From positions 1,488,001-1,552,000 of the forward strand of contig NC_134830.1 in assembly GCF_004210375.1 (NCBI RefSeq): a stretch of DNA of 64,000 nt, read 5' to 3'. The position numbers were made by a program, and so were the translations under genes. The notes under the pieces were generated by a model. The model made no database searches, was not told the DNA's origin, and saw only the letters and a list, made by a program, of their open reading frames with translations. The first letter of the stretch is position 1. Every line of letters begins with the position of its first letter. Below are positions 50,486-61,608 of the stretch, piece by piece. The stretch comes from Tachypleus tridentatus. Taxonomy: Eukaryota; Arthropoda; Merostomata; Xiphosura; Limulidae.

Positions 50486-52821
50486 GTTGGGTGATTGTTT
50501 GGCATTTATTGGCATAAAGCAACGAAGCTATCTGTACCAAACAACCAGTAAACATAATGCAAGTGAAACTGTAATAAAACATAAATCAAAGTACAACAAA
50601 ACAATATCTGAAGTTCAGAAAAAAAAGATTTCAATAGGATTTAAGAGGTCAATTGCAGTAAAAAGAAGTAACACGAACAAGTTGTACAGTGTCAAACAAC
50701 GGAGGTAAACCCATTAAAAAGACATCTTTAAAAAGGTGCCACCTTTCGCAATCATAATAAATGAACAACAGTAAAATAAGGGACATTGTAACTTGGGTGT
50801 CACAAAGACCACATATTGGTGGATTAATCCCATATAAAAGAACATTATGCAATGAAAAACTATGACAAGGACAATTATTTTCTTCTGATTCTTACAGAAA
50901 CAAGACGGCCAAAGAACGAAAGATGTAATCTAGAAAAGCTTGTTTACTCATTCCAAATAGACTGCCAACTGACATAAAGCTGGAACTTTAAGAAAAAACT
51001 GTGGTCCATATATAAAGCAATCACAGCTATAACAGCACCAGATTAGATGGATTTAGCTAAGATGTCAGCAAATGTATTCCTGAGAATACTGAGACGACTA
51101 CGGAAAAGACTAGTAGAGTCAGTGTTTACAGTATAACTGGTAGAGGACTAGTAGAGTCAGTGTTAACAGTATAACTGGTAGAGGACTAGTAGAGTCAGTG
51201 TTTACAGTATAACTGGTAGAGGACTAGTAGAGTCAGTGTTTACAGTATAACTGGTAGAGGACTAGTAGAGTCAGTGTTTACAGTATAAATGGGGTAAAGC
51301 TTCTACATGGCCCAGAGCAAAAGAAGTTTGATACAACTTGGTAGTGAACACAGAAAACTGTACAGGAGATCCTATTAACAACAACAGAGTCACAACAAAC
51401 TATGTCTGAGCCCACAGAGACACCTAATTTCAAACCATACCTGTAAACAGGAATAGAAGAATGGGTTAAAAGATGTTCAGGAAATAGAAGACAGTACTTC
51501 CATCTAAAGTATCTACCTTCCTCAGGTGACTCAACCAAAGGTCACAGATTGGGATGGTAAAAAAGCCATAGTAAGATGGACTGATCAGTGGAGATAGCAA
51601 TATTATCCAAGGACAGACCCAATTCAGCTAGATGCACCTGAATACAAAGACCAAAAGCAGGAATGGAAGACCATCTATTGAGGAAGAGTATAGTCCACTT
51701 TGGAAGAAAGATATAATCCCAGATGGGAAGCTGTGGTAAGAATTAAAGTTTAGAAGCATACTGCAAAAACGTTGCAAATGGTGGAGGTTAAGAGGAGATT
51801 TGTGGGTATTAGTGTACAAACTTTGGGCTGTATAAGTATGGAAAACCCTGTGCAGAGCCAAATCCCCAAATGGTGAATGGCATCCGGCATCTTCAAGGCC
51901 GAGGTTGTGGCAGAACCTCAGACAAGAGAGCCGTAGTCCACTTTGGAGCAAAAGAGGATGCAATAGATCTTGAGCACAGTACATCAATCCATTCTCCAAG
52001 AGGTAGAAGAGAGGATGCATAGGATGTTCAGTGCCCTTGTATACTTGACACATAACTACTTGATGTGAGAAAGGAAAGTCAGCTTACAGTCAAAGATAAG
52101 CCCCAATAACTTTCCCTCAGGGACCACAAGAAGAACAAAATTACTGTGGTGGAGCTTGGAACCAGGATGCGCATGATTTTAGAGAAAGATAAATTATAAC
52201 CGTTTGCTGTGGTCTACTTCAATAAATGATTGAAGGCAGCCTGAAGCTGCTGCTCAGTAAACCACATGCTTGACGACGGACATGAGATACGGAAGTAATC
52301 AGCATAGAGCCCATTTGCAACAACAGGAAGAAGTTGTTTAGTGACAACATTAATCTTAACACTGAAAAGTGAAATACTTAATACACTACTCTCAGAGACT
52401 CCAAGTTCCTGTGGAAAAGAATAAGAAAGTGTTATATCTACGTGGACTTGCAACCACTTGTTCAGTAGAAAGTTCCGAATAAAAAGGGTAAATAATCATG
52501 CAACCTATAGCAGTGGAGATCCTACAAAATGTCCTACTTCCACAATGTCATAAACCTTCTCAAGATCAAATAAACACGGAAACAAGATGTTTCCTCTTTA
52601 GGAACATGTCCCCGATTGACATTTCAAGATGTTTCCTCTTTAGGAACATGTGCCCGATTGACATTTCAAGTCGAAGCAGGTAGTTCATGGTGGAGTCTGT
52701 TGACGGAACCTTCGTTAAGTGGATAAAGGAGGAAGTTTCATTCAAGGAACCAAACATTAACCATCCTTACAGAGACAACTAACTGGATGATAATTAGTAG
52801 GAATTCTTCCCACGCCCAAAT
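50486..52821 (-). mobile_element. LINE (I-like clade), copy D, 5'-truncated
   Basis: About 2.3 kb, an older diverged copy. The 3' end is present (GTGATTGTTTGGCATTTATT near 50.49 kb, like the other copies). It then runs through ORF2 C terminus and RNase H remnants to the reverse transcriptase (FPQELGVSESSVLS and GLYADYF, 52214-52453), and stops near 52.82 kb at a junction with fragment E. A 38-bp segment with CCGATTGACATTTCAAG is duplicated at 52.61-52.68 kb. Heavily broken. Confidence 0.85.
51109..51288. repeat. Minisatellite, 38-bp unit, inside LINE copy D
   Basis: Nearly five copies of a 38-bp unit with core GTCAGTGTTTACAGTATAAC. The single-copy counterpart in copy A (near 54.94 kb, AATCAGTATAAATAGTGCAG) is the part of ORF2 encoding the RNase H IYTDS motif. 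The array therefore expanded from LINE coding sequence. Confidence 0.9.
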
Positions 52822-53038
52822 AAAGGAACAATGGCAGATTATCTGTTGTTAAAAAGTGTGGTTTATTGTGGTTGGAGTCCAGGTAGGATGCTGTGGTAAG
52901 GACCAAAGTCTGGAAGCATACATTAGAGACAGTTGCAAATGGCGAATATACAGAGGGGGCTCATGAGATTCCACATACAGACTTTGCATAGGAGAAGTAC
53001 AAAAAGCTCCAATACAAAGCCAAAGCCCCTGGTGATGG
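52822..53038 (-). mobile_element. LINE fragment E, part 1 (host of copy A insertion)
   Basis: Aligns by eye with copy A 55.31-55.53 kb, e.g. GGTAGGATGCTGTGGTAAGG against GGTGGGATGCTTTGGTAAGG. It stops exactly at the target-site copy CCCTGGTGATGG (53027-53038). The same ORF2 region also occurs within copy D, so this is a separate or rearranged piece. It resumes at 59713 on the far side of copy A. Confidence 0.82.
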
Positions 53039-53199
53039 TTGATTGATTGATTGATTTAGTGTTTTAAGGCACAAAGCAGCGAGGCTATCTGCGCCAGACA
53101 TTCGGTAAAAATGTAAAAAAAAATAAAAAATAAATGTAGTAATAGACATAAATGGAAATGAAGGTAAAACAAAAAAGTATAAAACCAATGTTGACACCT

Positions 53200-54060
53200 A
53201 GTCTACAATGTTAAGATAGAAGGCAGAGTATAAGAAGTTGTAAGGTATTTACTCTAGCAAAAAGGTAATTATCATAACCCGCCAGGAAGACTAACAGGTA
53301 AGTTCAAGAACCACCGTCAGTCACTTGAAGTTGGTCTTTCCAGTCCTGGTTCTGGGTTATGTGTCATAGCAACCAGTATCAAAATGTAAAAGAATAGAAG
53401 TTTTAAAAGATACATAGCAAAATTGTAACAATGAGTAGCCAAATGTCCAGTAAAAAGATAAAGTCAAGTAAATGGAGTAAAATTTGTAAAAGTAATTGAA
53501 GATAAAAGCAAAACGGCAATTAAAACAGAAAATGGTGTAAAAACCAATGGTGACATCCAGTCTTCAAAGTTGTAAAATATTTACTCTAGCAAAAAGGTAA
53601 TGATCATAACCCGCCAGGAAGACTAACAGGTAAGTTCAAGAACCACCGTAAATCACCTGAAGTTGGCCTTTCCAGTCCTGGTTCCGGGTTATGTGTCATA
53701 GCAGCTATTATCAAAATGTAAAATAATAAAAGTTTTAAAAGACACTCCGCAAAATTGTAACAATGAGTAGCCAAATGTCCAGTAAAAAGATAAAAGTCAA
53801 GTAAATGGAGTAAAATTTGTAAAAGTAATTGAAGATAAAAGCAAAACGGCAATTAAAACAGAAAATGGCGTAAAAACCAATGTTGACATCCAGTCAACAA
53901 AGTTGTAAAGAACTACCTGTAGCAGAATGGTAATGATCATAACCTGCCAGGAAGACTAACAGGTAACTATAAAAACCACCGTCAGTCACCTGAAGCTGGT
54001 CTTTCCAGTCCTGGTTCCGGGTTATGAGTCAATATGGCCAGTACTAAAAATTTAAGTAGT
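53200..54060. repeat. Tandem repeat, 330-bp unit, in LINE copy A 3' UTR
   Basis: Three copies of about 330 bp. The segment TCTAGCAAAAAGGTAAT and the following CGCCAGGAAGACTAACAGGT recur near 53.25, 53.58 and 53.91 kb, and a partial fourth copy lies near 54.09 kb. Copies B and C carry the segment once. Confidence 0.88.
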
Positions 54061-54299
54061 AAAAGTGTGAAATGATATGCAGCAAAGTATAATAACAACT
54101 CGCCAGGACGACTAACGAGTAGTTCAAACGGATAGTTCAAACAGTAACGTTAGTCACCTGAAGTTGGCCTTTCTAGTCCTGGTGTCGAGTTATTTAATGT
54201 TCTGGCCATTGTCCAATGTCAAATTGAAGGAGAGAGGTTAAAACTGTAAAAAAGGAACCACAATTAAAAAGGTGTAATGAATAAATATGCAACACTTAA

Positions 54300-57200
54300 A
54301 TGAGATTAAAAGATTAATGGCCATTAAAAATTAAAAACATTATCAAGGTGGACAGAGTCACCATCACCAATAACTCTGTCCAATGTTACAGACTGACCCT
54401 GGGAAAAATATGTTTAAAATATTGCCGTCGTTGAGAATTGTAACGATGGCAAGAAAGTAAAACGTGGCTGATAGTGATTTGAGTGTTACACAAACTACAC
54501 ATTGGTGCATCAGTTCCAGATAAAAGAAAATGATGAGTTAAAAAACTGTGACCAATGCGTAGCCTAGTGAGAACAACTTCCTCCTTCCGAACTTTACGGA
54601 AGCTAGATGGCCAAAGTCCAATTTTGGGTTTGATTTGAAAAGTTTGTTGTCACGTTGCTCACCCAAGTGGACTGCCAGCTGGCACGGAGCCGAGCCTGAA
54701 GACAACACCATAGTCCATGTACGGAATAGGCATAGGAGTGATGGTACTGAAGCAGACATATTTAGCTGCCATGTATGCAAGCTCGTTCCCGCGATACCAA
54801 CATGGCCTGGTATCCAGAAAAACTGGATTGAAGTAGCTGCTAATGAGAAATGGGCCAGTCGGTTTCGAATATCAGCGAGAATAGGATGTGAGCTAACGTG
54901 TAGCGATTCCAAGGCAAGTATAGAACTAAGCGAATCAGTATAAATAGTGCAGTTGGAGTACTGCTCAGCTGCAATATAATCCAGGGCAAGAGATATGGCA
55001 TACAGTTCAGCAGTGAACACAGAAGCTGTAGAAGGGATTCTGCGCGCAACTACTGACCCATAGCAGAGCCCACTAAATTACCTGATTTGGAACCATCTGT
55101 ATAAATGGAAACTGAATGATTGTTTGAAAGATATTCATTGAATAAAAGACGGTACTTCCAAACTGGAGTATCTGCCTTTTTTCAGGTGATTGAAAGAAAG
55201 GTCACATTTGAGGGCTGTAATAAGCCATGGTGGGATGGGCCAACCTGTGGAATCTGCAATGTTATCCAAGGACAGACCCAATTTATCCAATTGCGCCCGG
55301 ATGCGAAGGCCAAACGGAGCAATGACAAATCGTCTGTTCTGAAAAAGTACTGCCCACCGAGGAAGGAAAACACATTTCCAGGTGGGATGCTTTGGTAAGG
55401 AATGAAGTTTCGAAGTATAGTGTAAAGATAGTTGCAAACGGCGAAGGTGTAGAGAAGGTTCATGAGATTCAATGTATATACTTTGAACTGGAGAGGTACG
55501 GAAAGCCCCAGTGCAGAGTCAAAGTCCTTGGTGATGAATGGGGTCCAGCATCTTTAAGGCCGAGGGTCTGGCAGAGCCATAGACCATTGATCCATAATCG
55601 AGTTTCGATCTAATAAGAGCACGATATACCTTTAACATTGAACAGCGATCTGCCCCCCCAACTGGTAGAAGAGAGAACACGGAGGATGTTCAGTGCTGTT
55701 GTGCATTTGACCCGAAGCTGCTTTAAGTGTGGTATAAAGGTCAGTTTACGATCAAAGATAAGCCTCAAGAACTTGGTCTCCGGGACCACTGGCAGCAAAA
55801 CTTCACCGATATGAAGTTCAGGATCAGGGTGAATACCCGTCGACGGCAAAAGTGCATGCATACAGTTTTGGAGAGAGAGAAATTAAAGCCGTTCGCCAGA
55901 GTCCACTTCCGTACACAATTGAGGTCGGTTTGTAGTTGCCGCTCAATATATCTCATGTTTGACGACTGACATGTGAAAGTCGTCGACATACAGCCCATTC
56001 GCAACAGTGAGAGGGAGTTGTTTAGTGATTGCATTTATCTTTATACTGAAGAGTGTAACACTCAATACACAGCCTTGAGGGACTCCAAGTTCCTGTACAA
56101 AAGAACGGGAAAGTGTCGAACCCACACGAACTTGGAATCTCCTGTCCATTAAAAATTTTTTAATAAACATGGGTACATGGCCACGTAACCCATATGTATG
56201 GAGGTCTCGCAAAACGCCATACCTCCATGTTGTGTCGTAAGCCTTCTCTATGTCAATGAATATTGATACAAGATGTTGGCGGTTGAGAAAGGCTTCTCTG
56301 ATAGATGTTTCAAGACGAATTAGGTGGTCTGTGGTGGAGTGCTGTCGACGGAACCCACACTGGGTGGGAGAGGAGGTTGTTTGATTCAAGGAACCAAACA
56401 AGACGAGCATTAACCATCCTTTCTAATGTCTTACAGAGACAGCTCGTCAAAGCAATTGGACGGTAGTTTGAAGGAATCTTGGGATCTTTCCCTGGCCTAG
56501 AGAAAGGTAAAATAATAGCCTGGCGCCAGGCATCAGGAAAAACATTATCCTGCCAGATCCGGTTGAAAACAATCAGAAGGACATCAAGAGAAGCAGGAGA
56601 TAGATAGTGCAGCATGTCATAATGAATATCATCAGGTCCAACAGACGTACTGGCAGACCGAAGAAGGGCCATTTTTTAGTTCCACCAGGGTAAAGGGACA
56701 ATTATAGTCAAAGAAACAGTCAGTTCGAAAGGAAAGAGGTGATCGCTCTGCCCGAGTCTTGATGGCCAGGAAGGTGGAGGAACAAGCAGAAGTGCTAGAT
56801 ACCCGGCAAAAGCTTTCACCTAGAGTGTTAGCAATGTTCCGAACATCAGTCACCTCCTGACCATCAGAGAGTAAGATCGAGAGGGGGGACAGAATTGTAG
56901 TGCCCATTGACCTTTCGAATCCTGTCCCATATGATCTTGGAACTGGTGGTAGAAGATATGCTGGTTGTGAACTTAATCCAAGATTCCTTCTGGCTTTGAC
57001 GTCTTACCCACCCAGCATGTGCACGGGCCCGTTGGAAAGCAACCCGGTTTGAAAATGTAGGATATCTAGGAAAAGTATCCCAGGCCCGCTTTTGAGCCTT
57101 CCGTGCTAAGTGGCAAGCAGGATTCCACCACGGACGAGGATATCGTGGAAAACGTGTCGAGGTTTTAGGAATACACTGAGCAGCTGCATGTGTAATACAG

Positions 57201-57991
57201 TCAGTTACCGCTGCTACACAGTCGTCTATTGATGGCTGATTTACGATGGCAGGATCAAGTTCTGCGAGAGCAGTGAAAGTGGACCAGTCTGCCTGATCCA
57301 GCTTCCACCGGGGCACACGGGTTGGGTGGCATCGACCACGGCAAGTCTCTCTCAAAAGGATCAGAAAATGATCACTGCCTAGTGGATTACTGTCAACCCT
57401 CCAAGATAAATGGGAGAATAATGAAGAGGAGCAAACTGAGAGATCAATAGCGGTAAAGGACTGACTAGGTGCATGAAAGTAAGTGGAAGAACCAGTATTG
57501 AAAAGAGAAAGATTGTGATCAGAGAGCATCCGCTCTACAGATCGGCTCCTCCCATCAATAATAGCACTTCCCCAGAGGGGATGATGTCCATTAAAATCCC
57601 CTAGGATTAGAAATGGAGATGGCAATTGTTCAACAAGAGCATCAAAATCTGATTGATCATATGTCTCTCCAGGGGATAGGTACAGAGAACAAACAGTGAT
57701 GGTATGACCCAAGGAAACACGGATGGCTACAGCCTCCAAGGGTGTGTTGAGTGACAAAGACAGGGTGGGCACGTGTTGATCAACCAACAGTGCCACCCCT
57801 CCATGTACTCGACCATCACACAACCTGTCATTTCTGTACAGAGGAAACTGCCGAATGGAGACAGTATCAGCAGTTTTGAGAAATGTTTCTTGTAAAGAAA
57901 GACAAACAGGATGGTAGGAAGCAATCAGCGTTTTGATATCATCCAGATTAGAACGTAAACCTCGACAGTTCCATTGTATCAAGGTGGCCAT
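54300..57991 (-). pseudogene. LINE copy A ORF2 (endonuclease, reverse transcriptase, RNase H), broken
   Basis: Would encode a protein of about 1,200 residues that nicks the target and copies the LINE RNA. The first 375 residues are open from the ATG at 57991 and carry the APE endonuclease motifs QWNCRG, LSLQET, GDFNGHHPLWG and SDHFL. After 56864 the frame changes repeatedly (at least five times). Reverse transcriptase motifs remain readable: NYRPIALTS, DIEKAYDTTW, VPQGCVLS and the catalytic YVDDF (55943-56672). They are followed by RNase H motifs FTAELYAI, IYTDS and WIPGHVG (54538-55020). Endonuclease residues look intact, so this copy decayed recently or suffers consensus errors. ORF2 starts one base after the ORF1 stop. 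Confidence 0.9.
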
Positions 57992-57992
57992 T

Positions 57993-59213
57993 TTAAGAAT
58001 GGGTAGGTGAAGTGGCTGGAGAACCCTTCGGTTTACGACCACGTCTTTTTTTCTTTACTGTCTTTAGTCGGAGGAGGTCTATCAACCTCCATGGATCCTG
58101 CTCTGGGTCGGGTGGGCAGATTTTGTTATTGGAAGGGGAATCCAGTGACTGAGGACGCGAATGAATAATTGTTTTGTCTCTTGTGGTGGGAGAAAAAGAT
58201 GTATCAGAAGAAATGCCTGTATTTGAAACTGAAGGACGTGGATCTTGAGGTTTGTTGGAAGGTATGGGAGGAACAGAGATGAGTGTGGAAGTCGATTCAT
58301 CAACCTTTTTAACCATGGAGGTCAAAAGGCTTTTCATTTGTTTTGAAAACGATTCTCTTGGAGGCACAGAGAGATCTGTCTGCACCCCCACTGTAGTTGT
58401 GGAATGAAGTGCAGGAGCATATGACCGAGATGGAGTTGTGGACAGCAATTTCCGAGCCTCAGGATAACTAATGTTATGTGTCGTTTTCAAACGCTGCACA
58501 TCTTTTTCCTCCAACCATTTTGGGCAAGAATGAAAGTAAGAGGGATGAAAACTATTGCAGTTTACGCAATGTGGGTTCATGTCACAGTCATAGGCATCGT
58601 GGTCCTTGCCTCCACAACGAGCACATGTCAGGGAACCACGACAAGATGTCTTTGAGTGGCCGAATCTCTGACATTGGAAACATCGAAGAGGGTTTGGTAT
58701 GTATGGCCGAACCCTGCAAATGAGATAACCTGCCTTGATGGTAGCAGGTGCACGTGGTGAAGTAAATGTTAAAACGAGGGTATTTGTTGGCAGTGTAACT
58801 CCATCTTTGCGAGTGGAGATGCGCCTCACTGCAGAAACTCCTTGAGTGGAGAGACCAGCGAAAATCTCTGACTCGGGAACGTTCTTGAAATCCCTTTCAA
58901 CAATAACTCGTCGTGAAGAATTCAAGGTAGCATGGGGTGTAACCTCAATAGGTATATCCCCAATTGCCTTTGAATTCAAGAGGAGTTCACTGTGTTGGGA
59001 TGTGGATGTTTCAACCAATATGTCACCAAATCGAAGTTTCTTTACTGACATTGGAGAGCCAGCAAGTCCCTCTAGTCCCTTTTGAATAAAAAAAGGGAAC
59101 ATTTGCCCTAATGGTTTTTCCGAAAGAGAATGTAATATAAGAAAATGAGGTACGTGTGTTACTGATGTTGAAGATTGCTGTTCTGAGTATTCAAGACGTG
59201 GTCGCTTACCCAT
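57993..59213 (-). CDS. LINE copy A ORF1, gag-like nucleic-acid-binding protein
   Basis: Intact frame of 406 codons starting at ATG 59213 (MGKRPRLEYSEQQSSTS). ORF1 proteins of this LINE group bind the element's RNA and escort it to the nucleus. Three zinc knuckles are visible: C178-C191 (CFQCQRFGHSKTSC), C197-C210 (CARCGGKDHDAYDC) and C216-C230 (CVNCNSFHPSYFHSC, slightly irregular). Before them, residues of about 60-175 look like the RNA-recognition-type fold seen in this group. A Ser/Thr/Pro-rich segment follows, and a basic KKKRRGRKPKG near the C terminus is a likely nuclear signal. It ends with TAA, one base before the ORF2 ATG (TAAAATG). Copies B and C keep only broken parts of this ORF. 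Confidence 0.93.
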   Translation of the reverse strand: MGKRPRLEYSEQQSSTSVTHVPHFLILHSLSEKPLGQMFPFFIQKGLEGLAGSPMSVKKLRFGDILVETSTSQHSELLLNSKAIGDIPIEVTPHATLNSSRRVIVERDFKNVPESEIFAGLSTQGVSAVRRISTRKDGVTLPTNTLVLTFTSPRAPATIKAGYLICRVRPYIPNPLRCFQCQRFGHSKTSCRGSLTCARCGGKDHDAYDCDMNPHCVNCNSFHPSYFHSCPKWLEEKDVQRLKTTHNISYPEARKLLSTTPSRSYAPALHSTTTVGVQTDLSVPPRESFSKQMKSLLTSMVKKVDESTSTLISVPPIPSNKPQDPRPSVSNTGISSDTSFSPTTRDKTIIHSRPQSLDSPSNNKICPPDPEQDPWRLIDLLRLKTVKKKRRGRKPKGSPATSPTHS

Positions 59214-59712
59214 TGACTGTTTTTTTTTACAATTTTATTTAAATTTTTTAGAGGATCCATAGGAAAAAGGAAAAATTTCGGTACCCACTGACCCCACCCA
59301 CCATGGAGCCATACAAGGGGACGCACTACAAAGTCACGCAAGGACAATGCAGCAACGCTAGGGTTTCGTGAGCACTATACCCAAACACCAGCATCAGGCA
59401 CAATGTCCACAACACCCGTTGAGAACATCCAGCATTGGCACTTGGTTGAATTTAGTCCAAGTGGACCAGCCGATTGACCCAAGGGGGGCCACCCAAAGGC
59501 CGCCCGTCTACAGGAATTCGAGGCCAAAGTGGTGTGTTAGGGTTGGACCCCTCACCAACCAGGATTCTCTCATCCCCTTCACGGGTCGCCACGCACGGCA
59601 AACACGTGGGTGGATGTTTAGATCCTAGAGAAGGTAACCAGATAGAACAGAACCTTCCCTGGGAGGTCCCTCACCAAGTACAGGAATCCACACCGAGGGG
59701 CCCTGGTGATGG

Positions 59713-59750
59713 ACAGGATCCAACATTTTTAGTGCTGAGTTCTAAAGTAC
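59713..59750 (-). mobile_element. LINE fragment E, part 2
   Basis: ACAGGATCCAACATTTTTAG onward matches copy A 55.54-55.57 kb (GGGGTCCAGCATCTTTAAGG). It continues fragment E across the copy A insertion. Similarity fades after about 59750. Confidence 0.7.
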
Positions 59751-60185
59751 AGATAATCAAGTACATTAGAGCAAACATATGATAACATTTAAAATTTTAC
59801 TGAATAAAAATGTTTAATATATATCTATTAGGTTTGAGATATTACACAAATGCGATTTTAAAGTTTTTACACAAAACAAATATTTTTAATCACATATTCA
59901 AAACCACTTTGTATCATATAGTTAGCATTATGAGTGCAAAATGTCATAATAAAATGATAAACAATTCTTTAGTTAAATACTTAATAAAAAAATTTAAATT
60001 TTTATTGTTTATAACAGTCTGTGAAAAACTTGTAGTAACTAATCTCATGGTTACATGACACACAACTTGTAACCATAGAGTTAGAATCTTAAACTATATT
60101 CCCCATTACTCTTTTCACAAGTCCCTCTTTCCCTGTAACAACTCTCATGTCTTATGTTTATATTATTTTCAAAGCCTAAACATAC
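59751..60185 (-). other. UGDH last intron, 5' part
   Basis: AT-rich intron sequence between fragment E and the donor TTG|GTATGT of the exon ending at 60186. No other feature. Confidence 0.6.
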
Positions 60186-60277
60186 CAAGAACTCACTCCA
60201 CTCTGTACAGATGACCACTGCATGGGCTCCTTCTGAGGCTGAATATGGATTTGTATGAAATGACAGCAACTCTAGAA
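60186..60277 (-). CDS. Ugdh: UDP-glucose 6-dehydrogenase, exon with GAHAVVICTEW
   Basis: Ninety-two bases. Two bases complete a Val codon with the phase-1 G of the upstream exon. Thirty codons follow, including NPYSASEGAHAVVICTEWSE, which is nearly invariant in UGDH (vertebrate DPYEACDGAHAVVICTEW). It lies in the C-terminal Rossmann-like UDP-binding domain. Acceptor TTTTATCTGCAG, donor TTG|GTATGT, phase 0. The next exon is 11.8 kb away at 48372 because the intron filled with mobile elements. Confidence 0.94.
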
Positions 60278-60977
60278 CTGCAGATAAAAGGCCTTGTACA
60301 TAATATATTGGACAGTTTTAAGGAAGGTTCAGTGATTAAGTACAATAAAATGGCAGCAGAAAAACATAAGTAGCTTGAACCTAATTCATTCTAATGATAT
60401 ACGTTTTAGTGAAATTGGTAAAGAAGACAGATGCTATGGCCATGTAAGGTTAAAACATTCTCAAATGAATAGTTTTATTACTTATGAGTAGAATATTTTT
60501 ATATAGATAAAATACATGGCATATCAGTAAAAGTTATGATAAATCAAGCACTGGAAAGGTCTATGAAGAAGACTTACCTTTAAATAGTAAAGCAACTAGT
60601 CATTTAATAGTAAAACAACTGGTCATCTGATGGTTGTATTTTTAAATTTTTTAAATTTCATGCTCAGGAATATCAGTAACTTACAAATACCATAATGTTG
60701 GAAAAATGAGATTATTTATATTCTAGTATTATTTCTTTGTTTCCATATCATTGAAAATATTACTCAAACGATAAGTCATATAAAGATCATTTAATATTGT
60801 AAGAAAATAGGTCAGTAGGCATTAAAACTATGAGGAAAACGTCATGAAGGAAAGCATTATAATAGTTTTATCATTAAATAAAAACCTTTAACTACACTAT
60901 AGATAAGTCACTTATAAACGTATGTACTTCAATATGATACAACATGAAACACAATAAGAAAAACAAACACACAAGAC
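60278..60977 (-). other. UGDH intron
   Basis: About 700 bp of AT-rich single-copy intron. No feature recognised. Confidence 0.65.
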
Positions 60978-61018
60978 CTTTTTCTGGTTCATCTGTAATA
61001 TCTGGGTGTGTGAGATCT
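60978..61018 (-). CDS. Ugdh: UDP-glucose 6-dehydrogenase, 41-bp exon
   Basis: Short exon encoding E-DLTHPDITDEPEK, the counterpart of vertebrate VDLSHPGVSEDDQ. It starts after TTGTTTATAG and takes the phase-2 GA from the upstream exon to make a Glu codon. It ends with a phase-1 G at AAAAAG|GTCTTG. The donor is weak (GTCTTG), but the reading frame and protein alignment continue correctly on both sides. Confidence 0.85.
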
Positions 61019-61325
61019 CTATAAACAAGATAAAAGACAAAATTATAAATAAAAACCTTTACTGTTTTGTAATTTGAATAAGGTTAGTTTTCTGTGTAAT
61101 AAACAGTCAGTTCATGTTTTATTCTAACTTGAATAATCTTGAGTTGTATTAAAACTATGAAGCAGACATGTTTGCTTATAATAAGATTTTAAAAATGTCT
61201 TAACAGAAAGTGAATAAAACCTAATTTACTAAGGTCCAAATACACTACATCAAGCATGACATGTTTATATCAAAATTATTATATTCATTATACCTTCACT
61301 AAGCTGTATGAATGTCCAGACTTAC
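61019..61325 (-). other. UGDH intron
   Basis: About 300 bp of AT-rich intron between two UGDH exons. No feature recognised. Confidence 0.65.
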
Positions 61326-61421
61326 TCAATTATTTGTTGTTGATTTACTTTGGGGTCATAAATGGATAAGAGGGCTCCTTCTTCTAACAGATGTTTACAG
61401 ACATAGATAGCAGGAGATTCT
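61326..61421 (-). CDS. Ugdh: UDP-glucose 6-dehydrogenase, exon ESPAIYV to DPKV
   Basis: Ninety-six bases encoding ESPAIYVCKHLLEEGALLSI and then YDPKVNQQQII, matching vertebrate [25 protein letters not shown]. This is the start of the C-terminal UDP-binding domain. Acceptor ATATTGTAG; donor ATTGA|GTAAGT. It begins with one base that must complete an AG- codon (Arg of the GDTR motif). That two-base remainder is exactly what the exon at 62879-63009 supplies, although that exon is on the other strand. Confidence 0.94.
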
Positions 61422-61608
61422 CTACAATATTAACAATCAGTTGTTAATATTAAATGAGAAAAGTTTGATTGTATTTAAAAATGAGAAAACAAAATTTTTA
61501 ATTACATATGAAAAGGATTATAAAAATATATAATTTTTCCTACACTGAAAATGTATTTCTAATAAATACTTACCTTCCTATTACATCATTTATTTGTGTT
61601 CAGTGCTG
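61422..61608 (-). other. UGDH intron up to the gap
   Basis: Intron sequence upstream of the exon at 61421, running into the gap. No feature recognised. Confidence 0.6.

Larger units (their letters stand above)
53039..59700 (-). mobile_element. LINE (I-like clade), copy A, full length at both ends
   Basis: 6.66 kb, flanked by a perfect 12-bp target-site duplication CCCTGGTGATGG (53027-53038 and 59701-59712). On the minus strand it starts at CCCCTCGGTGTGGATTCCTG (59700). It has a 5' UTR of about 490 bp, an intact ORF1 (59213-57993), a broken ORF2 (about 57991-54300) and a repeat-bearing 3' UTR. It ends in (TCAA)n, seen as TTGATTGATTGATTGATT on the plus strand. An APE-type endonuclease, a reverse transcriptase and an RNase H domain together with a zinc-knuckle ORF1 place it in the I superfamily (I, Nimb or LOA-like). 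The exact clade needs a tree. It sits in the UGDH last intron in the sense direction. Confidence 0.93.
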
